The notes under the pieces are model-generated. The model worked only from the letters and a program-made list of their open reading frames with translations, was not told the origin of the DNA and made no database searches. From Nocardioides malaquae (GTDB taxonomy: Bacteria; Actinomycetota; Actinomycetes; Propionibacteriales; Nocardioidaceae), in the NCBI RefSeq assembly GCF_015070385.1, contig NZ_JADCSA010000005.1:186001-250000 (forward strand): a stretch of 64,000 bases of DNA, given 5' to 3'. Shown piece by piece: positions 7,501 through 20,188 of the stretch (its first letter is position 1; the number at the start of each line of letters is the position of its first letter). Position numbers and translations under genes: made by a program.

Positions 7501-8331
7501 ATGTGGGATCTGCTCAAGGCCGTCGTGCTCGGAACGCTCCAGGGACTGACCGAGTTCCTGCCCATCTCCAGCAGCGCCCACCTGCGCATCTACCCCGAGC
7601 TCTTCGGATGGGGCGACCCCGGCGCCGCGTTCACCGCCGTCGTGCAGATCGGCACCGAGCTGGCCGTCCTGATCTACTTCCGCAAGGACATCTGGACCAT
7701 CGGGTCGACGTGGACCCGCTCGCTGTGGAAGCCGGAGCTGCGGGGGCACCGCGACACCCGCATGGGCTGGTACATCATCGTCGGGTCGCTGCCGATCGTC
7801 GTGCTCGGCATCGCGTTGAAGGACATCATCGAACGCGACTTCCGCAACCTGTGGATCGTGGCCACCATGCTGGTCGTCATGGGTGTCGTGCTCGGCATCG
7901 CCGACCGCGTCGGGCGCAACGCCCGCACCATCGACTCCCTGGGGCTCAAGGAGGCGGTCCTGCTGGGCTGCGCCCAGGCCATGGCCCTCATCCCCGGGGT
8001 CTCCCGCTCCGGTGCCACCATCTCGATGGGCCGCCTGCTCGGCTTCGAGCGCGAGGCTGCCACCCGCTTCGCCTTCCTGCTGGCGATCCCCGCCGTCGTC
8101 GGCGCGGGCCTCTTCACGCTGCCCGACATCCCCAACGGCGACAACGCCTACGGCTGGGGTCCGACGCTGGTGGCGACCGTGGTCTCCTTCGTCGTCGGCT
8201 ACGCGGCGATCGCGTGGCTGCTGCGCTACGTCTCGACCCGGTCCTACACGCCGTTCGTCGTCTACCGCATCGCCCTGGGTCTGGCCACGATGGGCCTGCT
8301 GGGCCTCGGCGTCCTCACCGCCACCAGCTGA
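7501..8331 (+). CDS. uppP: Undecaprenyl-diphosphatase
   Basis: Integral membrane enzyme that dephosphorylates undecaprenyl pyrophosphate, recycling the lipid carrier for peptidoglycan and other wall polymers; loss or excess alters bacitracin sensitivity. The 276-residue protein has the BacA/UppP signatures GLTEFLPISSSAHL (15-28) and PGVSRSGAT (165-173), plus several hydrophobic helices. Convergent with the CorA-like gene; the 27-bp gap contains GC-rich inverted repeats. The histidine phosphatase to DUF3090 block beyond is its conserved neighbourhood in actinobacteria. Confidence 0.95.
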   Translation: MWDLLKAVVLGTLQGLTEFLPISSSAHLRIYPELFGWGDPGAAFTAVVQIGTELAVLIYFRKDIWTIGSTWTRSLWKPELRGHRDTRMGWYIIVGSLPIVVLGIALKDIIERDFRNLWIVATMLVVMGVVLGIADRVGRNARTIDSLGLKEAVLLGCAQAMALIPGVSRSGATISMGRLLGFEREAATRFAFLLAIPAVVGAGLFTLPDIPNGDNAYGWGPTLVATVVSFVVGYAAIAWLLRYVSTRSYTPFVVYRIALGLATMGLLGLGVLTATS

Positions 8332-8358
8332 GGCCGGCGGCCGGCCGGCGGTGGGCCG

Positions 8359-9231
8359 TCAGAGCCAGCCGCTCCGCTTGAACGACACGTAGAGACCGGC
8401 CACCACCGCTCCCATCAGAGCCAGCACGAGGGGGTAGCCGTAGGTCCAGCCCAGCTCCGGCATGTGCTCGAAGTTCATGCCGTAGACCCCGGCCACGAGG
8501 GTGGGCACGACCACGAGGGCCGCCGCAGCGGAGATGCGGCGCATGTCCTCGTTCTGGCGCATCGAGATCCGCGCCACGTGCGCGTCGAAGACGCTGCGCA
8601 GGAGGGTGTCCAACGTGTCCACGGACTCCGCCAGGCGATGAAGCCGGTCACCCAGCTGCTCGAGGGCGTGCACCAGCTCGGCATCGGGGTGCAGGTCCTC
8701 CCGGGCCAGCTCCTCCAACGGCGTCACCAGTGGCATGACGGCCCGCCGGACCTCGGCGACCTCGCGCTTGAGCGTGTAGATCCGCTCCGCGTCGGAGGTC
8801 TGCACCTCTGAGAAGACGGACTCCTCCACCTCCTCGATGTCGACGAACAGCTCCGCGCAGACGGCTTCGTAACCGGCCACCACCCAGCGGCAGAGCGCCG
8901 TGACCGCCTCCGGGCCGGCGGGCGTACGCGCCGGCAGCGGTCGGACGTCGCCCTCCACCGGCGGGCGGTGGGCCACGACGACCACGCGCCCACGCACGAG
9001 CAGATCGAGCTGGCCGGTCTCGACTGCGTCCGTGGCGTCGTCATAGTCCAGGGTCCGCAACGTCAGCCGTACGATCTCGTGGGCGATGCTGAGCGAGGGA
9101 CGGCGCACCCGCGCGAGCTCCGCCACGAAGGCCTCCGCGGTTCTCAGCTCGGCCGCAGCAGCCTCAAGACCCTGCGCCTCGGAGCCGGGCACGCTCCAGT
9201 GGACCGCGCTCGAGAAGGTGGCATCCGTCAC
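8359..9231 (-). CDS. CorA family magnesium/divalent cation channel
   Basis: A 290-residue protein with a charged cytoplasmic N-terminal domain, a long helical stalk (residues about 150-235) and two C-terminal transmembrane helices. YGMNF (250-254), the selectivity-filter motif of CorA (GMN), lies at the end of the first helix. It would form a pentameric Mg2+ or Co2+ channel. GTG at 9231 has TACGGT 7 nt upstream and a GAGG ribosome site. Divergent from the histidine phosphatase gene, whose promoter box is only 8 bp away. Confidence 0.92.
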   Translation of the reverse strand: MTDATFSSAVHWSVPGSEAQGLEAAAAELRTAEAFVAELARVRRPSLSIAHEIVRLTLRTLDYDDATDAVETGQLDLLVRGRVVVVAHRPPVEGDVRPLPARTPAGPEAVTALCRWVVAGYEAVCAELFVDIEEVEESVFSEVQTSDAERIYTLKREVAEVRRAVMPLVTPLEELAREDLHPDAELVHALEQLGDRLHRLAESVDTLDTLLRSVFDAHVARISMRQNEDMRRISAAAALVVVPTLVAGVYGMNFEHMPELGWTYGYPLVLALMGAVVAGLYVSFKRSGWL

Positions 9232-9238
9232 GGACCTC

Positions 9239-9244
9239 ACCGTA
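9239..9244 (-). promoter_or_regulatory. -10-like box for the CorA gene
   Basis: TACGGT on the reverse strand, 7 nt from the GTG at 9231. Confidence 0.45.
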
Positions 9245-9251
9245 GCCGCAC

Positions 9252-9257
9252 TAGAGT
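9252..9257 (+). promoter_or_regulatory. -10-like box for histidine phosphatase
   Basis: TAGAGT, 7 nt before the ATG at 9265. Confidence 0.5.
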
Positions 9258-9264
9258 CGCCGCC

Positions 9265-9978
9265 ATGGCAACTGTGCTCCTCGTGCGGCACGGGCGGTCG
9301 ACCGCCAACACCGCCGGTGTCCTGGCCGGGCGGACACCCGGGGTGCACCTCGACGAGACCGGTCGTGAGCAGGTGCGGGCCGTGGGTGAGCGGGTCTCCG
9401 CAGTGCCCCTGCGACTCGTGGCGACCAGCCCTCTCGAGAGATGCCGGGAGACCGCCGACGCCCTGCTCACCGGACAGATCTCTGCCGTGCCGCTCACCGT
9501 CGAGGACCGCCTCACCGAGTGCGACTACGGGGCGTGGCAGGACGGCCGGATCGCGGAGCTGGCCAAGGAACCGCTGTGGCGCACGGTGCAGGAGCACCCC
9601 TCCCACGCCACCTTCCCCGACGGCGAGTCGCTGCGCGCGATGGCGTCGCGGGCCGTCGCGGCGGTCCGCGACCTCGACCGCCGCGTGGAGGAGGAGCACG
9701 GCCCGGAGGCGGTCTGGGCCGCCGTGAGCCACGGCGACGTGATCAAGTCCGTCCTGGCCGACGCCCTCGGGGCTCACCTCGACCAGTTCCAGCGCATCGT
9801 CGTCGATCCGGCGTCGGTCAGCGTCGTACGGTTCTCCTCGGCACGCCCCTACGTGGTCGCGACCAACACGCACGGGGGAGACCTGGGCTGGCTGGCGACG
9901 AAGGTCGAGGGCGCCGGCACCGCCGCGTCGGTGCCAGGTGGCGGCGTGGGCCCCACGAGCACTTCTCCGTCCACCTAG
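9265..9978 (+). CDS. Histidine phosphatase family protein (MSMEG_4193 type)
   Basis: A 237-residue member of the phosphoglycerate-mutase-like histidine phosphatases. LVRHGRS (6-12) carries the phospho-accepting His, ERCRETA and TECDYGAW follow, and VSHGDVIK carries the second His. It belongs to the actinobacterial MSMEG_4193 subfamily, usually annotated as a putative phosphomutase of unknown substrate. It opens the block with DUF3090, the SCO1664-like protein and MshC (Rv2135c to Rv2130c in M. tuberculosis), so a role near thiol or cofactor metabolism is possible but unproven. Confidence 0.88.
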   Translation: MATVLLVRHGRSTANTAGVLAGRTPGVHLDETGREQVRAVGERVSAVPLRLVATSPLERCRETADALLTGQISAVPLTVEDRLTECDYGAWQDGRIAELAKEPLWRTVQEHPSHATFPDGESLRAMASRAVAAVRDLDRRVEEEHGPEAVWAAVSHGDVIKSVLADALGAHLDQFQRIVVDPASVSVVRFSSARPYVVATNTHGGDLGWLATKVEGAGTAASVPGGGVGPTSTSPST

Positions 9979-9981
9979 GCT
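9976..9981 (+). promoter_or_regulatory. -10-like box for DUF3090 gene
   Basis: TAGGCT overlapping the stop codon of the histidine phosphatase, 6 nt before the ATG at 9988. Confidence 0.45.
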
Positions 9982-9987
9982 GTCCGC

Positions 9988-10545
9988 ATGCCCGTCGTCC
10001 ACTCCTTCGACCCGCCGGACCGTTTCGTGACGGGCACCGTCGGCGAGCCCGGTCAGCGCACCTTCTTCCTGCAGGCCCGCGAGGGCACGCGGGTCGTCAG
10101 CGTCGCCCTCGAGAAGCAGCAGGTCGCCGTGCTCGTCGAACGGCTCGACGAGCTGCTCGACGAGCTGATGCAGGTGCCGGGCAACGAGACGACCGTCCCC
10201 GCCATGGCGCCCTTCGACCTGCGCGACACCGATCCGTTGGACCAGCCCCTCGTCGAGGAGTTCCGCGCCGGGACGATGGCGCTCTCGTGGGACCCCGTGG
10301 CCGAACTGGTGGTGCTGGAGGTCTTCCCCGTCGACGCCGGCGCCCCGGACGACGACACGGAGTCCATGGAGGCCGACGAGGTCCTGCTGGTCCGCATGGG
10401 AGCGGGGCTGGCCCGCGCCTTCTGCGCACGGTCCACCCAGGTGCTCGAGGCAGGTCGTCCCGACTGTCCCTTCTGCGCACAACCCGTCGACCCCGAGGGG
10501 CACCTCTGCGTGCGGGCGAACGGATTCCGCAGGCGAGGCCCGTGA
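9988..10545 (+). CDS. DUF3090 family protein
   Basis: A 185-residue conserved actinobacterial protein of unknown function. The N-terminal part is beta-rich (FDPPDRFVTGTVG, then RTFFLQA). The end carries a small zinc-ribbon-like cluster CPFC (160-163) followed by a third cysteine (174). Its stop overlaps the start of the next gene (GTGA), so the pair is translationally coupled. The same pair sits upstream of mshC in mycobacteria and streptomycetes. Confidence 0.88.
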   Translation: MPVVHSFDPPDRFVTGTVGEPGQRTFFLQAREGTRVVSVALEKQQVAVLVERLDELLDELMQVPGNETTVPAMAPFDLRDTDPLDQPLVEEFRAGTMALSWDPVAELVVLEVFPVDAGAPDDDTESMEADEVLLVRMGAGLARAFCARSTQVLEAGRPDCPFCAQPVDPEGHLCVRANGFRRRGP

Positions 10546-11312
10546 CCCGCACCCGCGAGGAGGTCCCGCAGGGGCCCATCACGTTGCACGGGAGGCTCAT
10601 GAGTGCCTCCAACGCGACCTTCGTGGGGGACGTCGACGGTGTGCGGGTGGTCTACAAGCCCGTGAGCGGGGAGCGGCCTCTCTGGGACTTCCCCGACGGG
10701 ACGCTGGCGGAGCGTGAGCTCGCCAGCTTCCTCGTCTCCGACGTCCTCGGCTGGGACGTGGTGCCGCCGACCGTGCTGCGCGAGGGGCCCCACGGTCCGG
10801 GCATGGTGCAGCTCTGGCGCGAGCCCGACCCCGACCAGCACCCCGTCGACCTGGTGCCCGCCGGCGAGGTCGGCGACGACGTCTGCCATGTCCTCAACGG
10901 GCTCGACGCTCGCGATCGACCGGTCACCCTCGTGCACGAACGCAGCGCCGCCCTGCGTCGCATCGCGGTCTTCGACGTCGTGGTCAACAACGCCGACCGC
11001 AAGGGCGGCCACGTCCTGCCGATGCGTGACGGACATCGGTACGGGGTCGACCACGGCCTCACCTTCCACACCGAGCCGAAGCTGCGCACCGTGCTGTGGG
11101 GGTGGGCGGGGGAGGCTCTGGTGGCTCCCGAGGTCACCGGGCTGGAGGCCCTGATCCACGCCCTGCACGGTGACCTCGGTCGTCGACTCGGCGAGCTCCT
11201 CACCCGCGTGGAGGTGGCGGCCACGCTGTCGCGCTGCGAGGAGCTGCTCGCGGCGGGGACGTTGCCGGGGCCGGACGGGCGATGGCCTGCGATTCCCTGG
11301 CCACCCTTCTAG
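10542..11312 (+). CDS. SCO1664 family protein, PI3/4-kinase-like fold
   Basis: A 256-residue conserved actinobacterial protein. It shows atypical-kinase features: VVYKP (36-40; candidate ATP-binding Lys39), NNADRKGGH (149-157; catalytic-loop-like) and GVDHGLTFH (168-176; metal-binding Asp). This is the pattern of PI3/4-kinase-like and HipA-like folds. A small-molecule or protein kinase role is an inference. GTG at 10542 is imposed by overlap with the DUF3090 stop. It lies directly upstream of mshC. Confidence 0.8.
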   Translation: MTRTREEVPQGPITLHGRLMSASNATFVGDVDGVRVVYKPVSGERPLWDFPDGTLAERELASFLVSDVLGWDVVPPTVLREGPHGPGMVQLWREPDPDQHPVDLVPAGEVGDDVCHVLNGLDARDRPVTLVHERSAALRRIAVFDVVVNNADRKGGHVLPMRDGHRYGVDHGLTFHTEPKLRTVLWGWAGEALVAPEVTGLEALIHALHGDLGRRLGELLTRVEVAATLSRCEELLAAGTLPGPDGRWPAIPWPPF

Positions 11313-11313
11313 G

Positions 11314-11319
11314 TAGGCT
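11314..11319 (+). promoter_or_regulatory. -10-like box for mshC
   Basis: TAGGCT, 7 nt before the ATG at 11327, suggesting mshC can be transcribed separately from the two genes before it. Confidence 0.5.
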
Positions 11320-11326
11320 TCCGGTC

Positions 11327-12559
11327 ATGCGCGCCTGGCCTGCTCCGGATGTCCCGTCCCTGTCGACCCGTGGTCCCCGCGTGCGGATCCACGACACCGC
11401 GACCGGGGAGCTGGTCGAGAGCACGCCTGAGGGCACCGCGCGGTTGTACGTGTGCGGCATCACCCCCTACGACGCCACGCACATGGGCCACGCGGCCACC
11501 TACGTGGCGTTCGACCTGCTCAACCGGGCGTGGCGCAGCGCGGGCCACGACGTGACGTACGTGCAGAACGTGACCGACGTCGACGACCCCCTGCTCGAGC
11601 GCGCCACCAAGGTCAAGGTCGACTGGGTCGAGCTGGCCGAGCGCGAGACCGAGCTCTACCGCCAGGACATGCGGGCCCTGCGGGTGCTTCCGCCGGCGCA
11701 CCTCGTGGGCGCCGTCGAGTCGATCCCGTTGGTGATCGACTACATCGAGCGTCTCCGGGCCGCCGGCGCGGTCTACGAGGTCGAGGGCGACCTCTACTTC
11801 TCCGTCTCCGCCGACCCCACGTTCGGCGCCGTCTCCGGCTACGACCGTGAGCTCATGCTCACCACCTTCGCCGAGCGCGGCGGCGACCCCGAGCGCCCCG
11901 GCAAGCGGGACCCCCTCGACTGCGTGGTCTGGCTGTCCGCCCGGGAGGGGGAGCCCTCGTGGGAGAGTCCCTTCGGACCCGGCCGACCCGGCTGGCACGT
12001 TGAGTGCAGCGCGATCGCCCAGCACCACCTCGGTGGTGACTTCGACGTCCAGGGCGGCGGCTCCGACCTCGTCTTCCCCCACCACGAGATGTGTGCCGCC
12101 CAGACCCACGTCGCCCACGGCGGCTTCGCGCGCGCGTACGCCCACGTCGGCATGGTCGCCTACGACGGCGAGAAGATGTCCAAGTCGAAGGGCAACCTCG
12201 TCTTCGTCTCCCACCTGCGCAACAGCGACGTCGACCCGATGGCGATCCGTCTGGCGCTGCTGCGCCACCACTACCGCTCCGACTGGGAGTGGCACGACAC
12301 CGAGCTCTGGGACGCCGTCGACTCCCTGGACCGCTGGCGCAAGGCGCTCTCCCTCGGCGCCGGCGCCGCGGCAGCCCCCGTGGTCGAGGGCGTGCTGGCG
12401 GCGCTCGCCGACGACCTCGACGCTCCCCGCGCGGTGGCACTCGTGGACGCCTGGGTCGACGCGACGTTGGGCACCTCGGGCCTTGCGGACAACACCGACC
12501 CCGACGCCGCCCGACTCGTGCACCAGGTGCTCGACGCTGCCTTGGGACTGTCGCTCTGA
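11327..12559 (+). CDS. mshC: Cysteine:GlcN-Ins ligase, mycothiol synthesis
   Basis: Joins cysteine to 1-D-myo-inosityl-2-amino-2-deoxy-alpha-D-glucopyranoside with ATP, the third enzymatic step of mycothiol formation. The 410-residue protein is a cysteinyl-tRNA synthetase paralogue. The zinc/HIGH region is [14 protein letters not shown] (43-56), WHVECSAI comes at 223-230, and KMSKSKGN (283-290) is the KMSKS loop. It lacks the anticodon-binding domain and is shorter than CysS, as expected for MshC. It marks the organism as a mycothiol producer. Confidence 0.95.
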   Translation: MRAWPAPDVPSLSTRGPRVRIHDTATGELVESTPEGTARLYVCGITPYDATHMGHAATYVAFDLLNRAWRSAGHDVTYVQNVTDVDDPLLERATKVKVDWVELAERETELYRQDMRALRVLPPAHLVGAVESIPLVIDYIERLRAAGAVYEVEGDLYFSVSADPTFGAVSGYDRELMLTTFAERGGDPERPGKRDPLDCVVWLSAREGEPSWESPFGPGRPGWHVECSAIAQHHLGGDFDVQGGGSDLVFPHHEMCAAQTHVAHGGFARAYAHVGMVAYDGEKMSKSKGNLVFVSHLRNSDVDPMAIRLALLRHHYRSDWEWHDTELWDAVDSLDRWRKALSLGAGAAAAPVVEGVLAALADDLDAPRAVALVDAWVDATLGTSGLADNTDPDAARLVHQVLDAALGLSL

Positions 12560-12576
12560 CCCGTCCCGGCTGAGGC

Positions 12577-13422
12577 TCACTCCTGGCCGCGTCGCCTGAG
12601 GTAGCGCTCGAACTCACGGGCGATCGCCTCGCCAGAGGCCTCCGGGAGGTCAGCGGCGTCGCGGGCCTCCTCCAGCTGCCGCACGTAGTTGGCGACCTCC
12701 TCGTCGTCCTCCGCCAACGACTCCACGCCGCGCTCCCAAGCCTTGGCGTCCTCGGCGAGCTCGCCCAACGGCAGGGTGGCGCCGAGGAGCTCCTCGAGCC
12801 GGCCCACCAGCGCCAGCGACGCCTTGGGGCAGGGTGGCTGCGGCACGTAGTGGGGGACCGCGGCCCAGAACGACACCGCAGGGATGTCGAGCCGGGCACA
12901 CGCATCCTGGACCACTCCGAGGATCCCGGTGGGCCCCTCGTAGGTGGAGACCTCGAGACCGACGCTCTTGGCGAGATCCTGGGTGGAGGCGGTGCCCGAC
13001 ACCGGCACCGGCCGGGTGTGGGGGGTGTCCGCCAGCAGTGCTCCGAGCGTGATGACCAGCTGCGCGCCGAGGTCGTCACAGGCGGCCAACAGCTCGGCGG
13101 TGTACTGCCGCCACCGGAAGCTCGGCTCGATGCCGCGCACCAGGATGACGTCGCGGTCGAGGTCGGGAGGGGAGGCCACTGCCACGAGCGTGCCGGGCCA
13201 CTCGAGGGTCCGGTTGCCGTCCTCGTCGAGCCCCACGACCGGGCGGTTGACCTGGAAGTCGTAGTAGTCCTCGGGGTCGACCCGACCCACCACCGTGGCG
13301 TCCCACTCGTCCATCAGGTGCTGCACCACGCTGGAGGCCGCGTCGGCGGCGTCGTTCCACCCCTCGAAGGCAGCGATGACCACCGGGTCGACGAGGTCGG
13401 TCAGGGCGTCGAGTTCGATCAC
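12577..13422 (-). CDS. PAC2 family protein
   Basis: A 281-residue protein of the PAC2 (proteasome assembly chaperone 2-like) family, widespread in actinobacteria (Rv2125 in M. tuberculosis) and of unknown function there. It shows [16 protein letters not shown] near the start and a C-terminal acidic helical region. GTG at 13422 is supported by TAGGCT 6 nt upstream. It is convergent with mshC and divergent from metH. The family name suggests a proteasome link and the window carries one, but no functional connection is shown. Confidence 0.88.
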   Translation of the reverse strand: MIELDALTDLVDPVVIAAFEGWNDAADAASSVVQHLMDEWDATVVGRVDPEDYYDFQVNRPVVGLDEDGNRTLEWPGTLVAVASPPDLDRDVILVRGIEPSFRWRQYTAELLAACDDLGAQLVITLGALLADTPHTRPVPVSGTASTQDLAKSVGLEVSTYEGPTGILGVVQDACARLDIPAVSFWAAVPHYVPQPPCPKASLALVGRLEELLGATLPLGELAEDAKAWERGVESLAEDDEEVANYVRQLEEARDAADLPEASGEAIAREFERYLRRRGQE

Positions 13423-13428
13423 CTCTCC

Positions 13429-13434
13429 AGCCTA
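13429..13434 (-). promoter_or_regulatory. -10-like box for the PAC2 gene
   Basis: TAGGCT on the reverse strand, 6 nt from the GTG at 13422. Confidence 0.5.
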
Positions 13435-13492
13435 GGCCGCGTCCGAGATTTCGCGCCGCACCATCCGCGGTGTCACGATGCGGAATGCCTGT

Positions 13493-13524
13493 CCAGCCAC
13501 CGGACAGCGACCTACTGTGGCTGG
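13493..13524 (+). promoter_or_regulatory. Inverted repeat in the metH leader
   Basis: CCAGCCAC (13493-13500) and GTGGCTGG (13517-13524) form 8-bp perfect arms, 33 bp before the metH start. It could be an operator or an RNA hairpin. The leader is too short and lacks a B12 box for a cobalamin riboswitch. Confidence 0.35.
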
Positions 13525-13557
13525 AGAGGACTCGCCGCCCGACTTCGAAGGAGCCCT

Positions 13558-17301
<3,744 letters not shown>

Positions 17302-17356
17302 TCGGTTCCGACCCCGTCGTCGTCGCGGACCTGCGTCGGGCGTTGGACCGTGCGCC

Positions 17357-17635
17357 TCAGCGGACGCCGCACGCCCCGCCGTTGCCGAAACGCTGGTAGG
17401 GGGCGAACGCCGTGAAGCCCAGGACCAACAGGGGTGCGCCCTCCTGACCGCGGACCTGGACGAGGCCCGGCCCTGAGGTGAGCCGGGTGACGGTCTCGAG
17501 GTCGTGAGCGGCGGCCATGGAGCCAACCCATGCCACCCCCCCCAGCGGAAGCAAAGCCTCTGCGGCGATGGGGGAGAGGACGCAGCCAGGGTGCAGACTC
17601 GCCTCGTCAGTCGTACGGCGCTTCTTGGAGGGCAT
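17357..17635 (-). CDS. Hypothetical small protein
   Basis: A 92-residue reading frame with coding-like codon use and no recognised domain. It begins basic (MPSKKRR), has a hydrophobic centre (AAEALLPLGGVAWVGSMAAA, which could be one membrane segment) and ends RFGNGGACGVR. The ATG at 17635 lies 2 bp from the GTG of the divergent HAD gene and has no ribosome site; a later ATG at about 17519 is possible. Convergent with metH. Existence is plausible but not certain. Confidence 0.4.
   Translation of the reverse strand: MPSKKRRTTDEASLHPGCVLSPIAAEALLPLGGVAWVGSMAAAHDLETVTRLTSGPGLVQVRGQEGAPLLVLGFTAFAPYQRFGNGGACGVR
17627..17632 (+). promoter_or_regulatory. Ribosome binding site deciding the HAD start
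   Basis: GGAGGG, 5 nt before GTG at 17638. It fixes the start of the HAD gene well downstream of the longest open frame (17530), and it lies inside the divergent small ORF. Confidence 0.6.
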
Positions 17636-17637
17636 TG

Positions 17638-18348
17638 GTGAACACCGCGTCGTCTCGTGGACCAGCAGGTCAGCACGAGGAAGGTGGTCAGAGGCTGCCC
17701 GCAGCCGTCCTCTGGGACATGGACGGCACCCTCGTCGACACCGAGCCCTACTGGTTCGAGAGCGAGTACGCCCTCGCGGAGCGTCACGCGGGCACGTGGA
17801 GTGACGAGCACGCACTCAACCTGGTCGGCAACGACCTGCTCGAGTCGGGTCGCTACATCCGCGAGCACATGGGCATCGACCTGACGCCGGAGCAGGTGGT
17901 GGAGGAGCTGCTCGACCTGATGGTCGCGCGCACCCGGGTCCGGGTGCCTTGGCGCCCGGGTGCCCGGGAGCTGCTGGCCGACCTCCGCAGCGCGGGCGTG
18001 CCCACCGCCCTGGTCACCATGTCCTACCGCCGACTGGTCGACCCCGTCCTCGAGGCACTCGGCGACCAGGGGTTCGACGCCGTGGTCACCGGCGACGTCG
18101 TCACGCGCGGAAAGCCCGATCCGGAGCCCTACCTGCGCGCTGCCGCCGAGCTGGGCGTGGCGCCGCAGGACTGCGTGGCCATCGAGGACTCCGACACGGG
18201 CGCGCGCTCGGCCGCCGCAGCCGGGTGCGCCGTGCTCTGCGTGCCGTTGCACGTCCCGGTGCCCCCGGGGCCGCCCCGCACCTTCGCCGACTCACTGGTC
18301 GGCCTCCACCCCGGGGACCTCGACGCACTGCTCCGCGCCCGCGCCTGA
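17638..18348 (+). CDS. HAD family phosphatase
   Basis: A 236-residue haloacid-dehalogenase-like hydrolase of the beta-phosphoglucomutase/phosphatase type. Motif I is DMDGTLVDTEP (27-37, nucleophile Asp27), motif II lies in TALVTMS, motif III has Lys in RGKPDPEPY, and motif IV is AIEDSDTGA. The helical cap lies between motifs I and II. It probably dephosphorylates a sugar or nucleotide phosphate. The start is set by the ribosome site at 17627-17632. Confidence 0.88.
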   Translation: MNTASSRGPAGQHEEGGQRLPAAVLWDMDGTLVDTEPYWFESEYALAERHAGTWSDEHALNLVGNDLLESGRYIREHMGIDLTPEQVVEELLDLMVARTRVRVPWRPGARELLADLRSAGVPTALVTMSYRRLVDPVLEALGDQGFDAVVTGDVVTRGKPDPEPYLRAAAELGVAPQDCVAIEDSDTGARSAAAAGCAVLCVPLHVPVPPGPPRTFADSLVGLHPGDLDALLRARA

Positions 18349-18472
18349 CCCGCCTGGCGAGGGGGCGATCGTTGCCGAATGGTTATGCGTCGCAGCGGCC
18401 CCGGTCCACTCATCCGTGAGTACTGTGCGTGAATCGCCCGCACTGGGGCCGGGCGCTACCTGGAGGTTGCAC

Positions 18473-20116
18473 GTGAGAAAGACAGCCGTACGACGTCGAG
18501 CAAGGATCGGCGCGGTCGGCGTGGCCGCTGCCGCGCTCCTGCTGACCAGCTGCGCGGAGAGTGAGCGCAACGACGAGGAAGCCTCCGGCGGCACCTTCGT
18601 CTTCGCCGGTTCCGACGAGCCCAAGCTGCTCGACCCCGCCTTCGCCTCCGACGGTGAGACCTTCCGGGTCGCCCGTCAGATCTTCGAGGGCCTGGTCGGC
18701 ACCGAGCCCGGGACCGCCGACCCCGCCCCGCTGCTCGCCACCGAGTGGGAGAACAGCGAGGACGGCCTGGAGTACACCTTCACCCTGCGCGACGACGTGA
18801 AGTTCCACGACGGCACCGACTTCGACGCCGAGGCCGTGTGCTTCAACTTCGACCGCTGGTACAACTTCCCGGAGTCGGTGCAGAGCGACGACTTCGCGTA
18901 CTACTACGCCAAGCTGTTCCGCGGCTTCGCCAAGGGCCCCAAGAAGGGCAAGGGCATCTACGAGTCCTGCGAGGCGACGGACACCCACGAGGCCAAGATC
19001 ACCCTCAACGCTCCCTTCGCCGGCTTCACCGCGGCGCTGTCGCTGCCGGCGCTGTCGATGCAGAGCCCGACGGCACTCGAGAAGTACCAGGACGACGCCG
19101 CCGCGAACGTCAACACCACCGAGTACTCGACGGCCCACCCGACGGGTACCGGTCCGTTCGTCTTCGACTCGTGGGACCGCGGCAGCCGCGTGACCCTCAA
19201 GCGCAACGACGACTACTGGGGCGAGAAGGCCAAGGTCGACACCGTGCAGGTCGTCGCCATCAGCGACCCGGCGGCCCGTGCGACTGCCGTGCGCAACGGT
19301 GACGTGGACGGCGCCGACCTGATCGGTCCGGCCGACCTCAAGCCCCTCGAGGACGAGGGCATGCAGGTCATCCCGCGTGCCCCCTTCACCGTGCTGTACC
19401 TGGGCCTGAACCAGAAGACCAAGCCGCTCGACGACATCCGGGTGCGCCAGGCGATCGCCCACGCGATCGACAAGGACGCGGTCGCGGCCGCCTCGCTGCC
19501 CGAGGGCTCCGAGATCGCCACGCAGTTCATGCCGCAGTCGGTCAACGGCTGGAGCGACTCCGTCACCGAGTACGAGTACGACCCGGAGAAGGCCCGCGAC
19601 CTCCTCAAGGAGGCTGGCGCCGAGGGCGCGACCATCGAGTTCAACTACCCGACCGACGTCTCGCGTCCCTACATGCCGTCGCCCGAGGACACCTTCAACG
19701 TGCTGCGCTCGCAGTTGCAGGAGGTCGGCCTGAAGATCAAGCCCGTCGCCGACGTCTGGACCCCGGACTACCTGGACAAGATCACGGGAACGGCCAACCA
19801 CGGCATCCACCTGCTCGGGTGGACCGGTGACTACAACGACTCCGACAACTTCGTCGGCGTCTTCTTCGGCACCGAGCAGGCCGAGTGGGGCTTCAAGAAC
19901 CAGGAGCTCTTCGACAAGATCGCCGAGGCCCGGGGCATCCCGAGCGTGGAGGAGCAGACGCCCCTCTACGAGGAGATCAACGAGATGACCATGGAGCTGT
20001 TGCCGGGCGTGCCGCTGGCGCACCCGTCGCCGTCGCTGGCCTTCGGCCCCGACGTCGAGGGCTTCCAGCAGAGCCCGGTCAACGACGAGGTGTTCAACAC
20101 CGTCAGCGTCGGCTGA
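18473..20116 (+). CDS. Peptide ABC transporter substrate-binding lipoprotein
   Basis: A 547-residue extracytoplasmic binding protein of the family 5 (DppA/OppA) type, anchored by an N-terminal lipid. The basic start and hydrophobic core end in the lipobox LLLTSC (Cys27). Mature features include FVFAGSDEPKLLDPAF, LRDDVKFHDGTDF and the family segment VRQAIAHAIDK. GTG at 18473 follows TGGAGG. It is first in the five-gene transporter operon. A terminator-like hairpin after it probably gives it higher expression than the permeases. Ligand (peptide, nickel or opine) is not resolved. Confidence 0.92.
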   Translation: MRKTAVRRRARIGAVGVAAAALLLTSCAESERNDEEASGGTFVFAGSDEPKLLDPAFASDGETFRVARQIFEGLVGTEPGTADPAPLLATEWENSEDGLEYTFTLRDDVKFHDGTDFDAEAVCFNFDRWYNFPESVQSDDFAYYYAKLFRGFAKGPKKGKGIYESCEATDTHEAKITLNAPFAGFTAALSLPALSMQSPTALEKYQDDAAANVNTTEYSTAHPTGTGPFVFDSWDRGSRVTLKRNDDYWGEKAKVDTVQVVAISDPAARATAVRNGDVDGADLIGPADLKPLEDEGMQVIPRAPFTVLYLGLNQKTKPLDDIRVRQAIAHAIDKDAVAAASLPEGSEIATQFMPQSVNGWSDSVTEYEYDPEKARDLLKEAGAEGATIEFNYPTDVSRPYMPSPEDTFNVLRSQLQEVGLKIKPVADVWTPDYLDKITGTANHGIHLLGWTGDYNDSDNFVGVFFGTEQAEWGFKNQELFDKIAEARGIPSVEEQTPLYEEINEMTMELLPGVPLAHPSPSLAFGPDVEGFQQSPVNDEVFNTVSVG

Positions 20117-20128
20117 CGTCAGCTCCTC

Positions 20129-20163
20129 ACGCGTGGGGCACCGCCGGTCGGTGCCCCACGCGT
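20129..20163 (+). terminator. Intercistronic hairpin after the binding-protein gene
   Basis: Perfect 15-bp stem (20129-20143 with 20149-20163), 5-nt loop, no U-tract, in the 72-bp gap before the permease gene. It is likely a partial terminator or mRNA-stabilising structure that sets binding protein above permease levels. Confidence 0.7.
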
Positions 20164-20188
20164 TCCCCGTCCGAGAGGTGCACCTCCC

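Noticed and set aside
8359-10503. A 714-residue minus-strand frame extending the CorA-like protein upstream
   Set aside because: Only the last 290 residues are CorA-like; the rest is antisense to the histidine phosphatase and DUF3090 genes. The real start is GTG 9231 with its own promoter-like box.
13423-13557. A cobalamin riboswitch before metH
   Set aside because: The leader is about 135 bp, shared with a divergent promoter, and no B12-box-like sequence was seen.
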